From Huintestinicola sp050874005 (GTDB lineage Bacteria; Bacillota; Clostridia; Oscillospirales; Ruminococcaceae), in contig NZ_JBNMJV010000011.1 in assembly GCF_050874005.1 (NCBI RefSeq), positions 1 to 64,000 on the forward strand: a stretch of DNA of 64,000 nucleotides, given 5' to 3'. This document shows, in pieces, positions 50,257 through 58,550 of this stretch. The number at the start of each line of letters is the position of its first letter. Positions within the stretch are counted from its first letter, which is position 1. The notes under the pieces were generated by a model that saw only the letters and a program-made list of their open reading frames with translations, was not told the origin of the DNA and did no database searches. The position numbers and the translations under genes were made by a program.

Positions 50257-52671
50257 TTACGCTCTTATCTCCGCACCCAGCTCGGAAAGCTTCTTGAGCG
50301 CCTTCTTAACAGCGCCGTCAGCCTGCTCGTCGGTAAGAGTGCCCTCGTGGGAGCGCATTACGATGCTGAATGCAACGGATTTCTTTCCGTCAGCTATCTG
50401 CTTGCCCTTGTAAACATCGAAAAGCTTGACGCTCTCAAGTATCTTGCCCACGCCCTCGGTAATAGCCTTTTCAAGGTGAGCAACGGGTATATCATCATCG
50501 CATACCACCGCCAGGTCTCTTGTTGTAGCAGGGAACTTGGGCAGGGGCTTGTAGGTCTTGGGAGCCGCAGCAGCCATAAGCTCGGGGAGGTTGATTTTAG
50601 CCGCATATGCCTTAACGCCGATGCCGTAATTTTCAAGAGTCTCGGGGTGAAGTTCGCCGAAAATGCCAATAGCCTTTCCGCCTGCAAAAACCTCCGCACA
50701 TCTTCCGGGGTGGAATGCGGGTGCCTCACCGAAATTCTCGGAAACACCCTTGCAGGGTTCATAGGAAACATCAGCCGCACCCACGATATCAAGCAGCTGT
50801 TCGATAATTCCCTTTAAGCTGTAAAAATCGTAATTCTCGCCGTACATACCGAAAGCAATTCTCGCAGGCTCCTCGGGAAGCTCGCCGCCCTTGGGAAGGT
50901 ACTCATTGCCCATTTCAAAAAGCACAGCCTCGGCATTTCTGCTGTTGTAGTTTCTCGCCAGCACCTCGCACATAGAGGGGAGCATAGTAGTTCTCATAAC
51001 AGAAGTGTCCTCGCCCAGAGGATTTGTGATAACAACGGTCTTTCTGAGAGGGCTGTCCTCGGGGAGACGTATCTTGTCAAAATATTTGGGGGAGATAAAG
51101 GAGAATGTGGTTATCTCGTTTGCTCCCAGAGCGCAGGCAGCGTTCATGACCTTTCTGCTGAACTTCTGCTCGGGAGTAAGCTCGCCGCTTGCAACGCCTC
51201 TGATGATAGTCTGAGGAATGTTGTTGTAGCCGTAAAGACGGGCAATTTCCTCCGCAAGGTCGTTTTTGTACTCAATGTCAATTCTGTAAGGAGGAGCATA
51301 TGCAATGCCATCATTGACCTTGATATCAAGCTTTTCAAGATACTTTATCATATCCTCTTCGGGAATGTCGGTGCCAAGGAAATTGTTTATCCATACGGGG
51401 TCAAAGGGAGCAGTTTTCTGAGTGTCTGCGTGAGTGTCGCAGTCAATTATCGTGCGGACAACCTCGCCGCAGCCCAGCTCCTCAACAAGCTCGAATGCAC
51501 GAAGCAGCGCAGGCATACACATTCTGGGGTCAAGACCCTTTTCAAAGCGTGCGGAGGCATCGGTTCTCATTCCCAAAGCCTTTGCGGTGGTGCGGACGCT
51601 TGCGCCGTCAAAGCAGGCAGCCTCGAAAACAACGTCCACCGTATCGTCCATAATGCCGCTGTACTCGCCGCCCATAACGCCTGCAACGGCAACGGGCTTC
51701 TCAGCGTCGGCAATTACAAGCATTTTCTCGGAAAGAGTTCTCTCAACGCCGTCAAGAGTGGTTATCTTTTCACCCTCTGCGGCGTTTCTTATCTCAATGG
51801 AATTGCCCTTGATGTAGCGGATATCAAAGGCGTGCATAGGGTGACCGTACTCAAGCATTACATAGTTTGTGATATCAACAAAATTGTTGATGGGACGAAC
51901 GCCGCTTGCACGAAGTCTTTCTCTCAGCCACAAAGGAGAGGGCGCAATTTTAACGTTCTTAACAACGCCTGCACAGTAGCGTGAGCAAAGCTTCTCGTTC
52001 TTTATCTGCACCTTGAGCATATCGTTTATATCACCGTCAATGCCCTTGAAGGAAGGCTCCTTGATGTTAAGGGGCTTGTCAAAGGTTGCAGCAGTCTCTC
52101 GTGCCAGACCAAGAACGGAAAGGCAGTCGGGACGGTTTGAGGTTATCTCAAATTCGATAGATGTATCGTTCAGGTCAATTGCCTCACGGATATCCATACC
52201 GGGGGTAAGCTCTCTGCCGTCCTCGCTTTTGAGGATAAAAATTCCGTCTGCGATTGCATAGGGGAAATCGTGAGTGGTAAGACCCAGCTCGCCTAAGGAA
52301 CAGAGCATACCGTTAGAAGCCACACCTCTCAGCTTGCCCTTCTTTATCTTCACACCATTAGGAAGCGTAGAACCGTCAAGAGCGGCGGGAACTAAGTCAC
52401 CGATATTTTCCTCTCTGATGTTGGGTGCGCCTGTAACTATCTGAACAGGCTCACTCTCGCCAACGTCCACCTGACACACAACAAGGTGGTCGGAATTTTC
52501 GTGGGGCTTTACATCGAGAATTTTTCCCACAACAACACGGGAAATTTCGCTGCCCTCTGTTTCATATTTTTCAACCTTGGAGCCGCTCATGGTAAGTCCC
52601 GAGCAAAGCTCCTTTATGCTCATATCTCCGATATCAACATAATCGGAGAGCCATCTGACTGAAAGATCCAT
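50257..52671 (-). CDS. pheT: Phenylalanyl-tRNA synthetase beta subunit
   Basis: Large subunit of the heterotetrameric Phe-tRNA synthetase, 804 residues. The N-terminal tRNA-binding OB fold (VVVGKILDVKPHENSDHLVVC, about residues 45-65), the B3/B4 editing domains (NRPDCLSVLGLARETAA, NNFVDITNYVMLEYGHPMHA), the B5 domain and the C-terminal anticodon-binding FDX-ACB domain (FPATTRDLAVVCDDD, SVAFSIVMRSHEGTLTDEQ) appear in order. AAGGAGG lies before the ATG. It is the last gene of the pheS-orf-pheT transcript. Confidence 0.97.
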   Translation of the reverse strand: MDLSVRWLSDYVDIGDMSIKELCSGLTMSGSKVEKYETEGSEISRVVVGKILDVKPHENSDHLVVCQVDVGESEPVQIVTGAPNIREENIGDLVPAALDGSTLPNGVKIKKGKLRGVASNGMLCSLGELGLTTHDFPYAIADGIFILKSEDGRELTPGMDIREAIDLNDTSIEFEITSNRPDCLSVLGLARETAATFDKPLNIKEPSFKGIDGDINDMLKVQIKNEKLCSRYCAGVVKNVKIAPSPLWLRERLRASGVRPINNFVDITNYVMLEYGHPMHAFDIRYIKGNSIEIRNAAEGEKITTLDGVERTLSEKMLVIADAEKPVAVAGVMGGEYSGIMDDTVDVVFEAACFDGASVRTTAKALGMRTDASARFEKGLDPRMCMPALLRAFELVEELGCGEVVRTIIDCDTHADTQKTAPFDPVWINNFLGTDIPEEDMIKYLEKLDIKVNDGIAYAPPYRIDIEYKNDLAEEIARLYGYNNIPQTIIRGVASGELTPEQKFSRKVMNAACALGANEITTFSFISPKYFDKIRLPEDSPLRKTVVITNPLGEDTSVMRTTMLPSMCEVLARNYNSRNAEAVLFEMGNEYLPKGGELPEEPARIAFGMYGENYDFYSLKGIIEQLLDIVGAADVSYEPCKGVSENFGEAPAFHPGRCAEVFAGGKAIGIFGELHPETLENYGIGVKAYAAKINLPELMAAAAPKTYKPLPKFPATTRDLAVVCDDDIPVAHLEKAITEGVGKILESVKLFDVYKGKQIADGKKSVAFSIVMRSHEGTLTDEQADGAVKKALKKLSELGAEIRA

Positions 52672-52686
52672 TTATTATTTTCCTCC

Positions 52687-53298
52687 TTATTTTTTTCTGA
52701 TAACAGTAATGCTTTCCGCCCGTAATGTGTTAAAATACTCCTCCATATCCGCTTTCTGATAATTCACACGGAATAAAATATCCGCATTGGGGCATTTCCG
52801 GGAAAGCAGATCATAGAAGCCTTCGTTCATATATCCGAGTCCCACAGGTATGCGGAGCTTTCCGAAGCTTCTTGTTTTAAAAACGATGTTGGTGGCGGAA
52901 GGCGAGCCGACATAGGTGTTTGTGATGACCTCCTCTATCTCATAGTAAGGAATGATAAGCCCCTCCTTTGAGAAGAGATAATCCGAGGTAAATGCGAAAA
53001 CTCTGAACTGCTCGCAGCTTTCAAGCTCTGCGGAAATCCTTTCCGCCGTATTTTCCGAGATCGCATCAATCTGCCTTTTCATTGACCTGCTCTGAATGAT
53101 ATTCATCGAAAACAGGGCAATTCCCATTGCAATGGAAATTATTTTCCACAAAGTGCTGTAATCCGTTCCGTCAAGGAATTTTATAAGCGGGATAAGAAAA
53201 AGGGTGTAGGTGATGCTCAATGTGTTCCACAAAAACTGCTTGCGTCTGAAGTGCTTTTTATAGCGGTCAAGCAGGTTGTTTTTGTCAGTGCTTTCCAT
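52687..53298 (-). CDS. Membrane protein of unknown function between pheS and pheT
   Basis: 203 residues, not recognised. The N-terminus is basic, followed by two membrane segments at about residues 24-44 and 50-68. The cytoplasmic part of about 130 residues (YLFSKEGLIIPYYEIEEVIT, IVFKTRSFGKLRIPVGL) has the strand pattern of a YcxB- or PH-like domain. It starts 4 bases after pheS and ends 15 bases before pheT, so it is co-transcribed and under the same leader control. pheS and pheT are normally adjacent, so the insertion is unusual. Confidence 0.75.
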   Translation of the reverse strand: MESTDKNNLLDRYKKHFRRKQFLWNTLSITYTLFLIPLIKFLDGTDYSTLWKIISIAMGIALFSMNIIQSRSMKRQIDAISENTAERISAELESCEQFRVFAFTSDYLFSKEGLIIPYYEIEEVITNTYVGSPSATNIVFKTRSFGKLRIPVGLGYMNEGFYDLLSRKCPNADILFRVNYQKADMEEYFNTLRAESITVIRKK

Positions 53299-53302
53299 TT
53301 TA

Positions 53303-54322
53303 TCAGAACTGACCTAAGAATCTCATATCATTCTCATAAAGCAGTCTCATATCATTGATGTGATATCTGCCCATAGTGATACGCTCAAGACCGATACCGA
53401 AAGCAAAGCCGCTGTAGACCTCGGGGTCAATGCCGCAGCCTCTGAGGACTTCGGGGTGGACCATACCCGAGCCGAGAAGCTCCACATATCCCTCGCCCTT
53501 GCACATAGAGCAGCCCTTGCCGCCGCAGTTGAAGCATACAAGGTCAACCTCTGCAGAAGGCTCTGTATAGGGGAAATGATGAGGACGGAGACGAATTTTA
53601 GCGTCCTTGCCGTAAAGCTTTTTCATAAGCAGGTCAAGTGTGCCGTACAGGTCGCCCAGAGTAACGCCCTTGTCAATAACAAGTCCCTCGATCTGATGGA
53701 AAAGGGGAGAATGAGTAGCGTCAACCGCATCGGAACGGTAAACACGACCGGGGGAAATAATTCTGATAGGAGGCTTTCTCTGCTCCATAGTGCGTATCTG
53801 AACGCTTGAGGTCTGAGTTCTGAGGACAACGTTCTCGTTGATGTAGAAGGTGTCCTGAGTGTCTCTTGCAGGGTGGTGCTTAGGCATATTAAGAGCCTCG
53901 AAGCAGTAATGGTCGGTCTCCACCTCGGGACCGTCCACGATATCAAAGCCCATACCCAGGAATATTTCCTTTACCTCCTCAAGAGTAGCGGTAAGAGGGT
54001 GGAGACGTCCGGGACGGGGAGCCTTTCCGGGAAGGGTAACGTCAATAGTTTCCTCTGCCATCTTCTTAGCGGCAGCCTCGCTTTTAAGAGCCTCAGCCTT
54101 TTCGGCAAGCTTTTCCTCTATCTCCGAGCGGACCTTGTTGGCAAGCTGACCGATAACGGGTCTTTCCTCTGCGGACAGACCGCCCATCTGCTTGAGGATA
54201 GCCGTAAGCTCGCCCTTTTTGCCGAGAAACTTAACTCTCAGATCCTCCATAATTTTCAGGTCGTGACACTCCGACAGCTCCTGTTTTGCCGTCTGGAGTA
54301 TCTTTTCAAGCTGTTCTTTCAT
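53303..54322 (-). CDS. pheS: Phenylalanyl-tRNA synthetase alpha subunit
   Basis: Catalytic class II subunit, 339 residues. The N-terminal coiled coil for tRNA binding (residues 1-90) is followed by HPLTATLEEVKEIFLGMGFD, motif 2 (QIRTMEQRKPPIRIISPGRVYRSD, read in parts) and motif 3 (GFAFGIGLERITMGRY). The zinc-type cluster CFNCGGKGCSMC lies near residue 262. AAAGGA precedes the ATG. Expression is likely controlled by the T-box-like leader. Confidence 0.97.
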   Translation of the reverse strand: MKEQLEKILQTAKQELSECHDLKIMEDLRVKFLGKKGELTAILKQMGGLSAEERPVIGQLANKVRSEIEEKLAEKAEALKSEAAAKKMAEETIDVTLPGKAPRPGRLHPLTATLEEVKEIFLGMGFDIVDGPEVETDHYCFEALNMPKHHPARDTQDTFYINENVVLRTQTSSVQIRTMEQRKPPIRIISPGRVYRSDAVDATHSPLFHQIEGLVIDKGVTLGDLYGTLDLLMKKLYGKDAKIRLRPHHFPYTEPSAEVDLVCFNCGGKGCSMCKGEGYVELLGSGMVHPEVLRGCGIDPEVYSGFAFGIGLERITMGRYHINDMRLLYENDMRFLGQF

Positions 54323-54681
54323 TGGTTTCTATCCTTTCTGTATGAAAATAAAAAAGCCTGCACCCGAAACAAAACCATTCAGGCACAGGAGAAATATCTA
54401 TTCCCGACTTTACGGAGCATAAATTCAGCTCGTACAAAGGCTAAGGACAGACATCCCCCCGACCTTAACGTGGTCATCCGTCTGCCCCTAATAACCGTTT
54501 TCCGCCAAAGGACACGATATTCAAGGCAGCCACTCACGGGCGAATTTCGGGATCAAGCGGCACAAAGGGATTTCCAGCCGTCTGCAAGATCAGACGATCC
54601 CTTTTCTCTGTGTATGCCAAAAGCGCAGGATCCTTACTGTATCCCGGTCAGCGTGTTTTTGTACAGCGCAAAATAATTGCT
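54323..54681 (-). ncRNA. pheS leader, T-box-like riboswitch with a Phe (TTC) specifier
   Basis: The leader of about 360 nt has the parts of a T-box stem I: AGTA then AGAGA near the 5' side, the distal loop segment GGCTGGAA, and CCCGAAATTCGCCCGTGAGT, which holds a TTC (Phe) codon in the specifier position. A stem II-like hairpin (GGGCAGAC / GTCTGTCC with ACGTTA inside) follows at about 54449-54490, then a terminator at 54344-54388. The canonical T-box sequence (AGGGTGGNACCGCG) is not found. The only TGGT nearby lies in the terminator loop (complement of 54374-54377). The leader is therefore either a divergent T-box or another Phe-responsive attenuator. Confidence 0.65.
54344..54388 (-). terminator. 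Attenuator terminator in the pheS leader
   Basis: On the minus strand CTGTGCCTGAA pairs with TTCGGGTGCAG (some G-U pairs), followed by GCTTTTTTATTTT, just before the pheS ribosome site. Confidence 0.8.
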
Positions 54682-54687
54682 TCTTAT

Positions 54688-54716
54688 ATTATACAGTATG
54701 TCTTCGGAAAATGCAA
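54688..54716 (-). promoter_or_regulatory. Promoter of the pheS-orf-pheT transcript
   Basis: On the minus strand TTGCAT (54716-54711), 17 bp, TATAAT (54693-54688). Confidence 0.7.
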
Positions 54717-54728
54717 GTGTTTTTTTGA

Positions 54729-54866
54729 AAAAAGTGAGGTGATAACGCTAAATAAAAAAGACTGACCGTCCAAGCTCCAACCTTGAGCAGTCGGTTTCTA
54801 ACATCAAGTCAGAGATATGATCGCTTTATAGGAGGCACGCCGTTTATACGGCTGCTTCTTTTTTTA
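54729..54866 (+). pseudogene. Remnant of a type I toxin (holin-like toxin) locus
   Basis: The stretch reads AAAAAAGTGAGGTGATAACG (the ribosome site typical of the holin-like toxin genes), then almost at once AATAAAAAAGACTGA, which translates to NKKD and stop, the usual C-terminus of these toxins. The membrane-spanning body of about 25 codons is missing between them. Downstream are the two RNA structures such loci carry: a hairpin built on GACTG / CAGTC (54760-54792) and the terminator GCCGT-TTAT-ACGGC with TTCTTTTTTT (54839-54865). The locus therefore looks like a toxin gene with an internal deletion. The call depends on pattern memory and is moderate. Confidence 0.45.
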
Positions 54867-54933
54867 TTATCATTGCTTAACACACCGAAAAAACAAAGCC
54901 GCTCCCGACAATATCGGAAACGGCTTATTATAC

Positions 54934-56145
54934 TCAGGCTCTTCCCTCGCTGCCGATTATGCCTGCATAAAAATCGCAAAGCTCTGCGGCGGTCTCTGCG
55001 GCGTAGCTTTCCACACAGAGCATAACTCCCTTGCCCGTGCGGACGGGACGGATAGTGACCCTGCCGTTCTCCCCGTCGCCTATAACGCCGCTCTCCTCCA
55101 TTCCGGGAACGCACAGCCTTTTGAGCAGCTCCGAGGGGCGGTCAACGGGAATATATCGGCTGATGTCCGCATACTCGGGAAGTCCCTCTAAAGCCTCTCC
55201 CAGAGTTTTCTCCTCCGACCCAAGGATATCGAGGACGGTGACCATAAGGGCAATACTGTCGCTTGTGAAAAGCTGTTCCGAAGCGGCTTTCCTTGCGGCA
55301 AGACACCTTTTCGACGGATTTTTCTCGTTAATGCAAACCGCTCCGCCGCAGCTTAGTATTTTCCTGCCGTAAAGCCCTGCCAGCTTTTCCAAGGCTCTCG
55401 GAGCCTTGCCGCAGACTGCCGCATCACGTCCCTGCTCAAATAGCCTGCGGCAGCAGAGCATAATAAGCTTGTCTCTGAAAACATACCCCGTTTCTTCGGA
55501 ATATGCGGATATCCGCTTGCCGTCGGCGCTTATGCGGAAGGCGATGCGCTCCCCGTTTTTGCTGCCCTTTCCCTCAAGGATACGTTCGCACACTCTCATC
55601 ACCGAGGGCGAGGAGCTGTAAACGTCCGCATACACACGGGTAAGCTCAGAGCGAAGAAGTGTGCCTATCCCTGCTGCATAGATATCCTCCGCACCGGTGA
55701 ATATGTGTATGTCTCCGAAATGGCTGTAGGGAAGTTCTCTTGCTCCCCGAAGCTCCCGTTCCACCGATTCCTCAAAGCTGCGGTAAAGGGGCAGTCCGTC
55801 TCCGGCAAAAAGTCCTAATGAAGCGGTTATCTCGGTGCGGACGTGACAGCCTGCGGCACAGCCAAGCACCCTTGCCGCATATGCCGCTGCAGGAGCGCAG
55901 CAGTCTCCTGCGAATATGCACCTTGCTCCTGCCGCCGCCGCTCCCGAAGCAAATGCGTAGGAAAGTGCGTCTGCGCCCGTTCCCGAGCCGTGAGCAGCAA
56001 GTACCGTGCCGCCGCCCCTTTCAGCCGCAGCAATGGCACAGGCGGCTCCTGCGGCTATGGCGTCATAGGGAGTTATATTTCCCGAAGCGGAGGCGATAAG
56101 ACGGCTCTCTTCCTCAAAATGGAGACGTTCTTCAAAGTTTTTCAT
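54934..56145 (-). CDS. Phosphohexomutase-like protein lacking catalytic motifs
   Basis: 403 residues with the four-domain layout of the phosphoglucomutase/phosphomannomutase family: an N-terminal domain with a glycine-rich strand-turn (VLAAHGSGTGADALS) and AAGARCIFAGDCCAPAAAYA, then a segment LGLFAGDGLPL, a middle domain and a C-terminal domain (RVTIRPVRTGKGVML). Each catalytic motif is altered. The phosphoserine loop TASHNP is replaced by CHVRTE near residue 102, the metal loop DGDGDR by SADGKR, and the phosphate loop RPSGTEP by RPVRTGK. It should not work as a mutase. It may be a regulatory or binding pseudoenzyme. It is unusually Ala- and Cys-rich. It is monocistronic. Confidence 0.65.
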   Translation of the reverse strand: MKNFEERLHFEEESRLIASASGNITPYDAIAAGAACAIAAAERGGGTVLAAHGSGTGADALSYAFASGAAAAGARCIFAGDCCAPAAAYAARVLGCAAGCHVRTEITASLGLFAGDGLPLYRSFEESVERELRGARELPYSHFGDIHIFTGAEDIYAAGIGTLLRSELTRVYADVYSSSPSVMRVCERILEGKGSKNGERIAFRISADGKRISAYSEETGYVFRDKLIMLCCRRLFEQGRDAAVCGKAPRALEKLAGLYGRKILSCGGAVCINEKNPSKRCLAARKAASEQLFTSDSIALMVTVLDILGSEEKTLGEALEGLPEYADISRYIPVDRPSELLKRLCVPGMEESGVIGDGENGRVTIRPVRTGKGVMLCVESYAAETAAELCDFYAGIIGSEGRA

Positions 56146-56296
56146 AATTATTTCCCCTTTCGGACGATATGTATACGATAATTTCAGAGTACACGCAAGT
56201 CATTCCTCTGTTATAATTGACAAATATTCGGGAAATAATTCAGCAAAATGCATATTTCAAAGGCTCGGCACAGGGAAATATACGTGTAATTTGCAA

Positions 56297-56325
56297 TTGA
56301 AAAATAGGGAAAAATGTGGTATAAT
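56297..56325 (+). promoter_or_regulatory. Promoter of nadB
   Basis: TTGAAA 56297-56302, 17 bp, TATAAT 56320-56325 with TGTGG before the -10. Confidence 0.7.
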
Positions 56326-56348
56326 TTCCTTAAATATAAATTTGTGGT

Positions 56349-56365
56349 CTCTGCAGACAGCAGAG
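56349..56365 (+). promoter_or_regulatory. Inverted repeat in the nadB leader, possible operator
   Basis: CTCTGC-AGACA-GCAGAG, extendable by one pair to TCTCTGC/GCAGAGA. It lies about 25 bases downstream of the -10 and before the ribosome site, a fitting position for a repressor or RNA hairpin. Confidence 0.45.
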
Positions 56366-56391
56366 AATATCCGCAGAAGGAAGATTTTTTT

Positions 56392-57843
56392 ATGGATAAT
56401 CATTATGATGTCATTATCGCAGGCACAGGGGTGGGCGGTCTTTACACCGCTCTGTGCCTGCCGGAAAGTATGAATATATTGGTCATCAGCAAAAGAGAGC
56501 TTGACCTGTGCAATTCCGCTCTGGCGCAGGGAGGAGTTGCTGCCGTTTACAAGCCTGTAGACGATGATACCACCACTCTCCACACCAATGATACTCTTAT
56601 CGCAGGCGGCTTTAAGAACAACCCCGACTCCGTAAAGGTGCTTGTTACCGAGGCGGCAGGAGAGATACAGCACATTCTCGACATCGGCGTGGACTTCGAC
56701 AGGGACGAGAACGGCGAGCTGGACAGGACTCTCGAGGGCGGTCACAGCCGCAGACGTATTTTCCACCACAAGGACTCCACGGGAGCGGAGGTCACAGCAA
56801 AGGTGCGTGAGGCGGTCCTTAAAAAGCCGAATGTTACTGTTCTTGACAACGCTCTGCTCTGCCGTATGAAGAAGATAGGCGGAGGCTTTGCTGCCGATAT
56901 CCTGAGAGACGGAGTACATACCACCGTTACGGCACAGTTTGCGGTAATGGCTACGGGCGGCATAGGCAGGGTATACGACTACACCACAAACTCCGCCATT
57001 GCTACAGGAGACGGCATTGCTATGGCTTATGAGATGGGTGCGGAGATACGCAATCTCTCTCTTATCCAGTTCCACCCCACCGCTTACAACAACAAGGAGT
57101 CAAGAGAGTGTTTCCTTATTTCCGAGTCTGTTCGTGGCGAGGGAGCATATCTGCTGAACTGCAGCAAAGAGCGGTTTATGCACAATTATGATGACCGCTT
57201 AGAGCTTGCTCCGAGAGATGTGGTTTCACGCTCCATAATCCTTGAGAGCAGAAAAACGGGCAGCGATGAGTTCTATCTCGACATACGCTACAAGGGCAAG
57301 GAATATCTGAGCGGCAGATTCCCGATGATATATGATTTTCTCAAAACTCAGGGCATTGATATGGGCGAGGACCTGATACCCATTTACCCCTGTCAGCACT
57401 ACCTTATGGGCGGTATCAATGTGAACACCTCCGCTCAGACGGACATAAGCGGTCTGTACGCTGTAGGCGAATGTTCTCACACAGGTGTTCACGGCAACAA
57501 CCGCCTTGCTTCAAACTCACTTCTTGAGGCGCTTGTTTTCGGTCACAGGGCAGCACTTGACATCAGCGGCAAGTTCGCTCCCGAGGCAGAGTGCGAGGAA
57601 TACGCTTTTTCGGAGCCCGAGAATGCTGTTCCCATTCCTCACGGCATAAGGACCGAGATAAGACACATAATGCAGAAATCATACTTTGTTATACCCGACA
57701 AGCAGAAGGCGCTTGAGGGCTTTGAGAGAGTTTCCGAGATAAAGAAGATGCTGGAAAACGGCAGCTACATCATTGACAGGGATTTTGTGGAGGCTCATTC
57801 TCTTGCTACGGTGGCTTATCTGGTGCTCAAAGAGGTCATCTGA
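56392..57843 (+). CDS. nadB: L-aspartate oxidase
   Basis: Flavoenzyme that oxidises L-aspartate to iminoaspartate, the first step of de novo NAD synthesis; in anaerobes fumarate is the likely electron acceptor. The start at 56392 follows GAAGGAAGA and the promoter lies at 56297, so ATG 56314 is excluded. The FAD motif GTGVGGLYTAL (residues about 10-20), HSRRRIFHHKDSTG, QHYLMGGINVN and GNNRLASNSLLEALVFG are all present. 483 residues is on the short side, since the C-terminal helical domain is reduced. nadA and nadC are not adjacent. Confidence 0.93.
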   Translation: MDNHYDVIIAGTGVGGLYTALCLPESMNILVISKRELDLCNSALAQGGVAAVYKPVDDDTTTLHTNDTLIAGGFKNNPDSVKVLVTEAAGEIQHILDIGVDFDRDENGELDRTLEGGHSRRRIFHHKDSTGAEVTAKVREAVLKKPNVTVLDNALLCRMKKIGGGFAADILRDGVHTTVTAQFAVMATGGIGRVYDYTTNSAIATGDGIAMAYEMGAEIRNLSLIQFHPTAYNNKESRECFLISESVRGEGAYLLNCSKERFMHNYDDRLELAPRDVVSRSIILESRKTGSDEFYLDIRYKGKEYLSGRFPMIYDFLKTQGIDMGEDLIPIYPCQHYLMGGINVNTSAQTDISGLYAVGECSHTGVHGNNRLASNSLLEALVFGHRAALDISGKFAPEAECEEYAFSEPENAVPIPHGIRTEIRHIMQKSYFVIPDKQKALEGFERVSEIKKMLENGSYIIDRDFVEAHSLATVAYLVLKEVI

Positions 57844-57886
57844 CTTTTGGTTTATGGATTTGATTTACAGGAAATGTAAATAAGTT

Positions 57887-57942
57887 ATCCCCGATAATGC
57901 AGGGTGTTGTATAAACTGCATTATCGGGGATTTTTGTTTTTG
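57887..57942 (+). terminator. Terminator of nadB
   Basis: Perfect 16-bp stem (57887-57902 with 57916-57931; ATCCCCGATAATGCAG arm) with a 13-nt loop, followed by TTTTGTTTTTG. Confidence 0.9.
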
Positions 57943-57991
57943 TGGGAATTTACAAAAATGGCAGAAACAGAAAATTTGTTTCAAAAAGGCA

Positions 57992-58021
57992 TTGACAAAA
58001 ATGGAGCAAATGTGCTATAAT
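57992..58021 (+). promoter_or_regulatory. Promoter of the 58086-60740 gene run
   Basis: TTGACA 57992-57997, 18 bp, TATAAT 58016-58021 with TGTGC before the -10. The predicted start near 58028 excludes the ATG at 58026 as a translation start. Confidence 0.75.
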
Positions 58022-58085
58022 GTAAATGATGGAAATTACAAATTGGTATAGCTGTAAAACTCTTACGAAAGGAATAGTCATAAAA

Positions 58086-58526
58086 ATGGTCTGGCTGGAA
58101 CCAAGCGAATATGAAAAGCAGAAATTTACGGTGCTGAGGCTGTATGCACCCAAGAGCGAAAAAATCTTATTGGACTTTGAGCCGCTTAAAATTTCCGATA
58201 AACCTGATAGGGAGCCGCTGTGGGAGGAGTGGCACTGCTATGCTTCGCCGTTAAGGATATTTAAACAGGACTATGAGCTGCTGCTTCGTTATTTTAGCAA
58301 GGTATATCCCGTTAAAGACCCGATCAACGGGAATGTGCTGTCTTTTTTTGATGTGTGTTCGGACAACCGGATAGGCGGGGAGGACTGGCTTAAAATAATC
58401 TGTGAAATAGAAGGGGATATGGGAACTGTTCCCGATAACGAAAAAGCTTTCCTTTTGAGGTTTGTTAAGTGGCTGAGGGAGGCGATGAAATACACTTCTG
58501 TTATTGTTGCGGAGGGAAATTTGTAA
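58086..58526 (+). CDS. Hypothetical protein, 146 residues
   Basis: I do not recognise this protein. It is soluble, acidic and rich in aromatic residues (MVWLEPSEYEKQKFTVLRLY, EEWHCYASPLRIFKQDYELL). The start at 58086 is used because the promoter at 57992-58021 puts the upstream ATG 58026 at or before the start of transcription; AAAGGA lies 12 bases upstream. It heads a run of five small genes on the same strand. Confidence 0.6.
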   Translation: MVWLEPSEYEKQKFTVLRLYAPKSEKILLDFEPLKISDKPDREPLWEEWHCYASPLRIFKQDYELLLRYFSKVYPVKDPINGNVLSFFDVCSDNRIGGEDWLKIICEIEGDMGTVPDNEKAFLLRFVKWLREAMKYTSVIVAEGNL

Positions 58527-58550
58527 AAGGCATTTTGGAGGTGACTACCT

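Noticed and set aside
53873..54676. 267-codon plus-strand frame across the pheS 5' end and leader
   Set aside because: It covers the antisense of pheS and of its structured leader and has no ribosome site; the composition is not protein-like.
58026..58085. Longer N-terminus (start 58026) of the 58086 gene
   Set aside because: The -10 box at 58016-58021 places transcription start at about 58028, so this ATG cannot be used.
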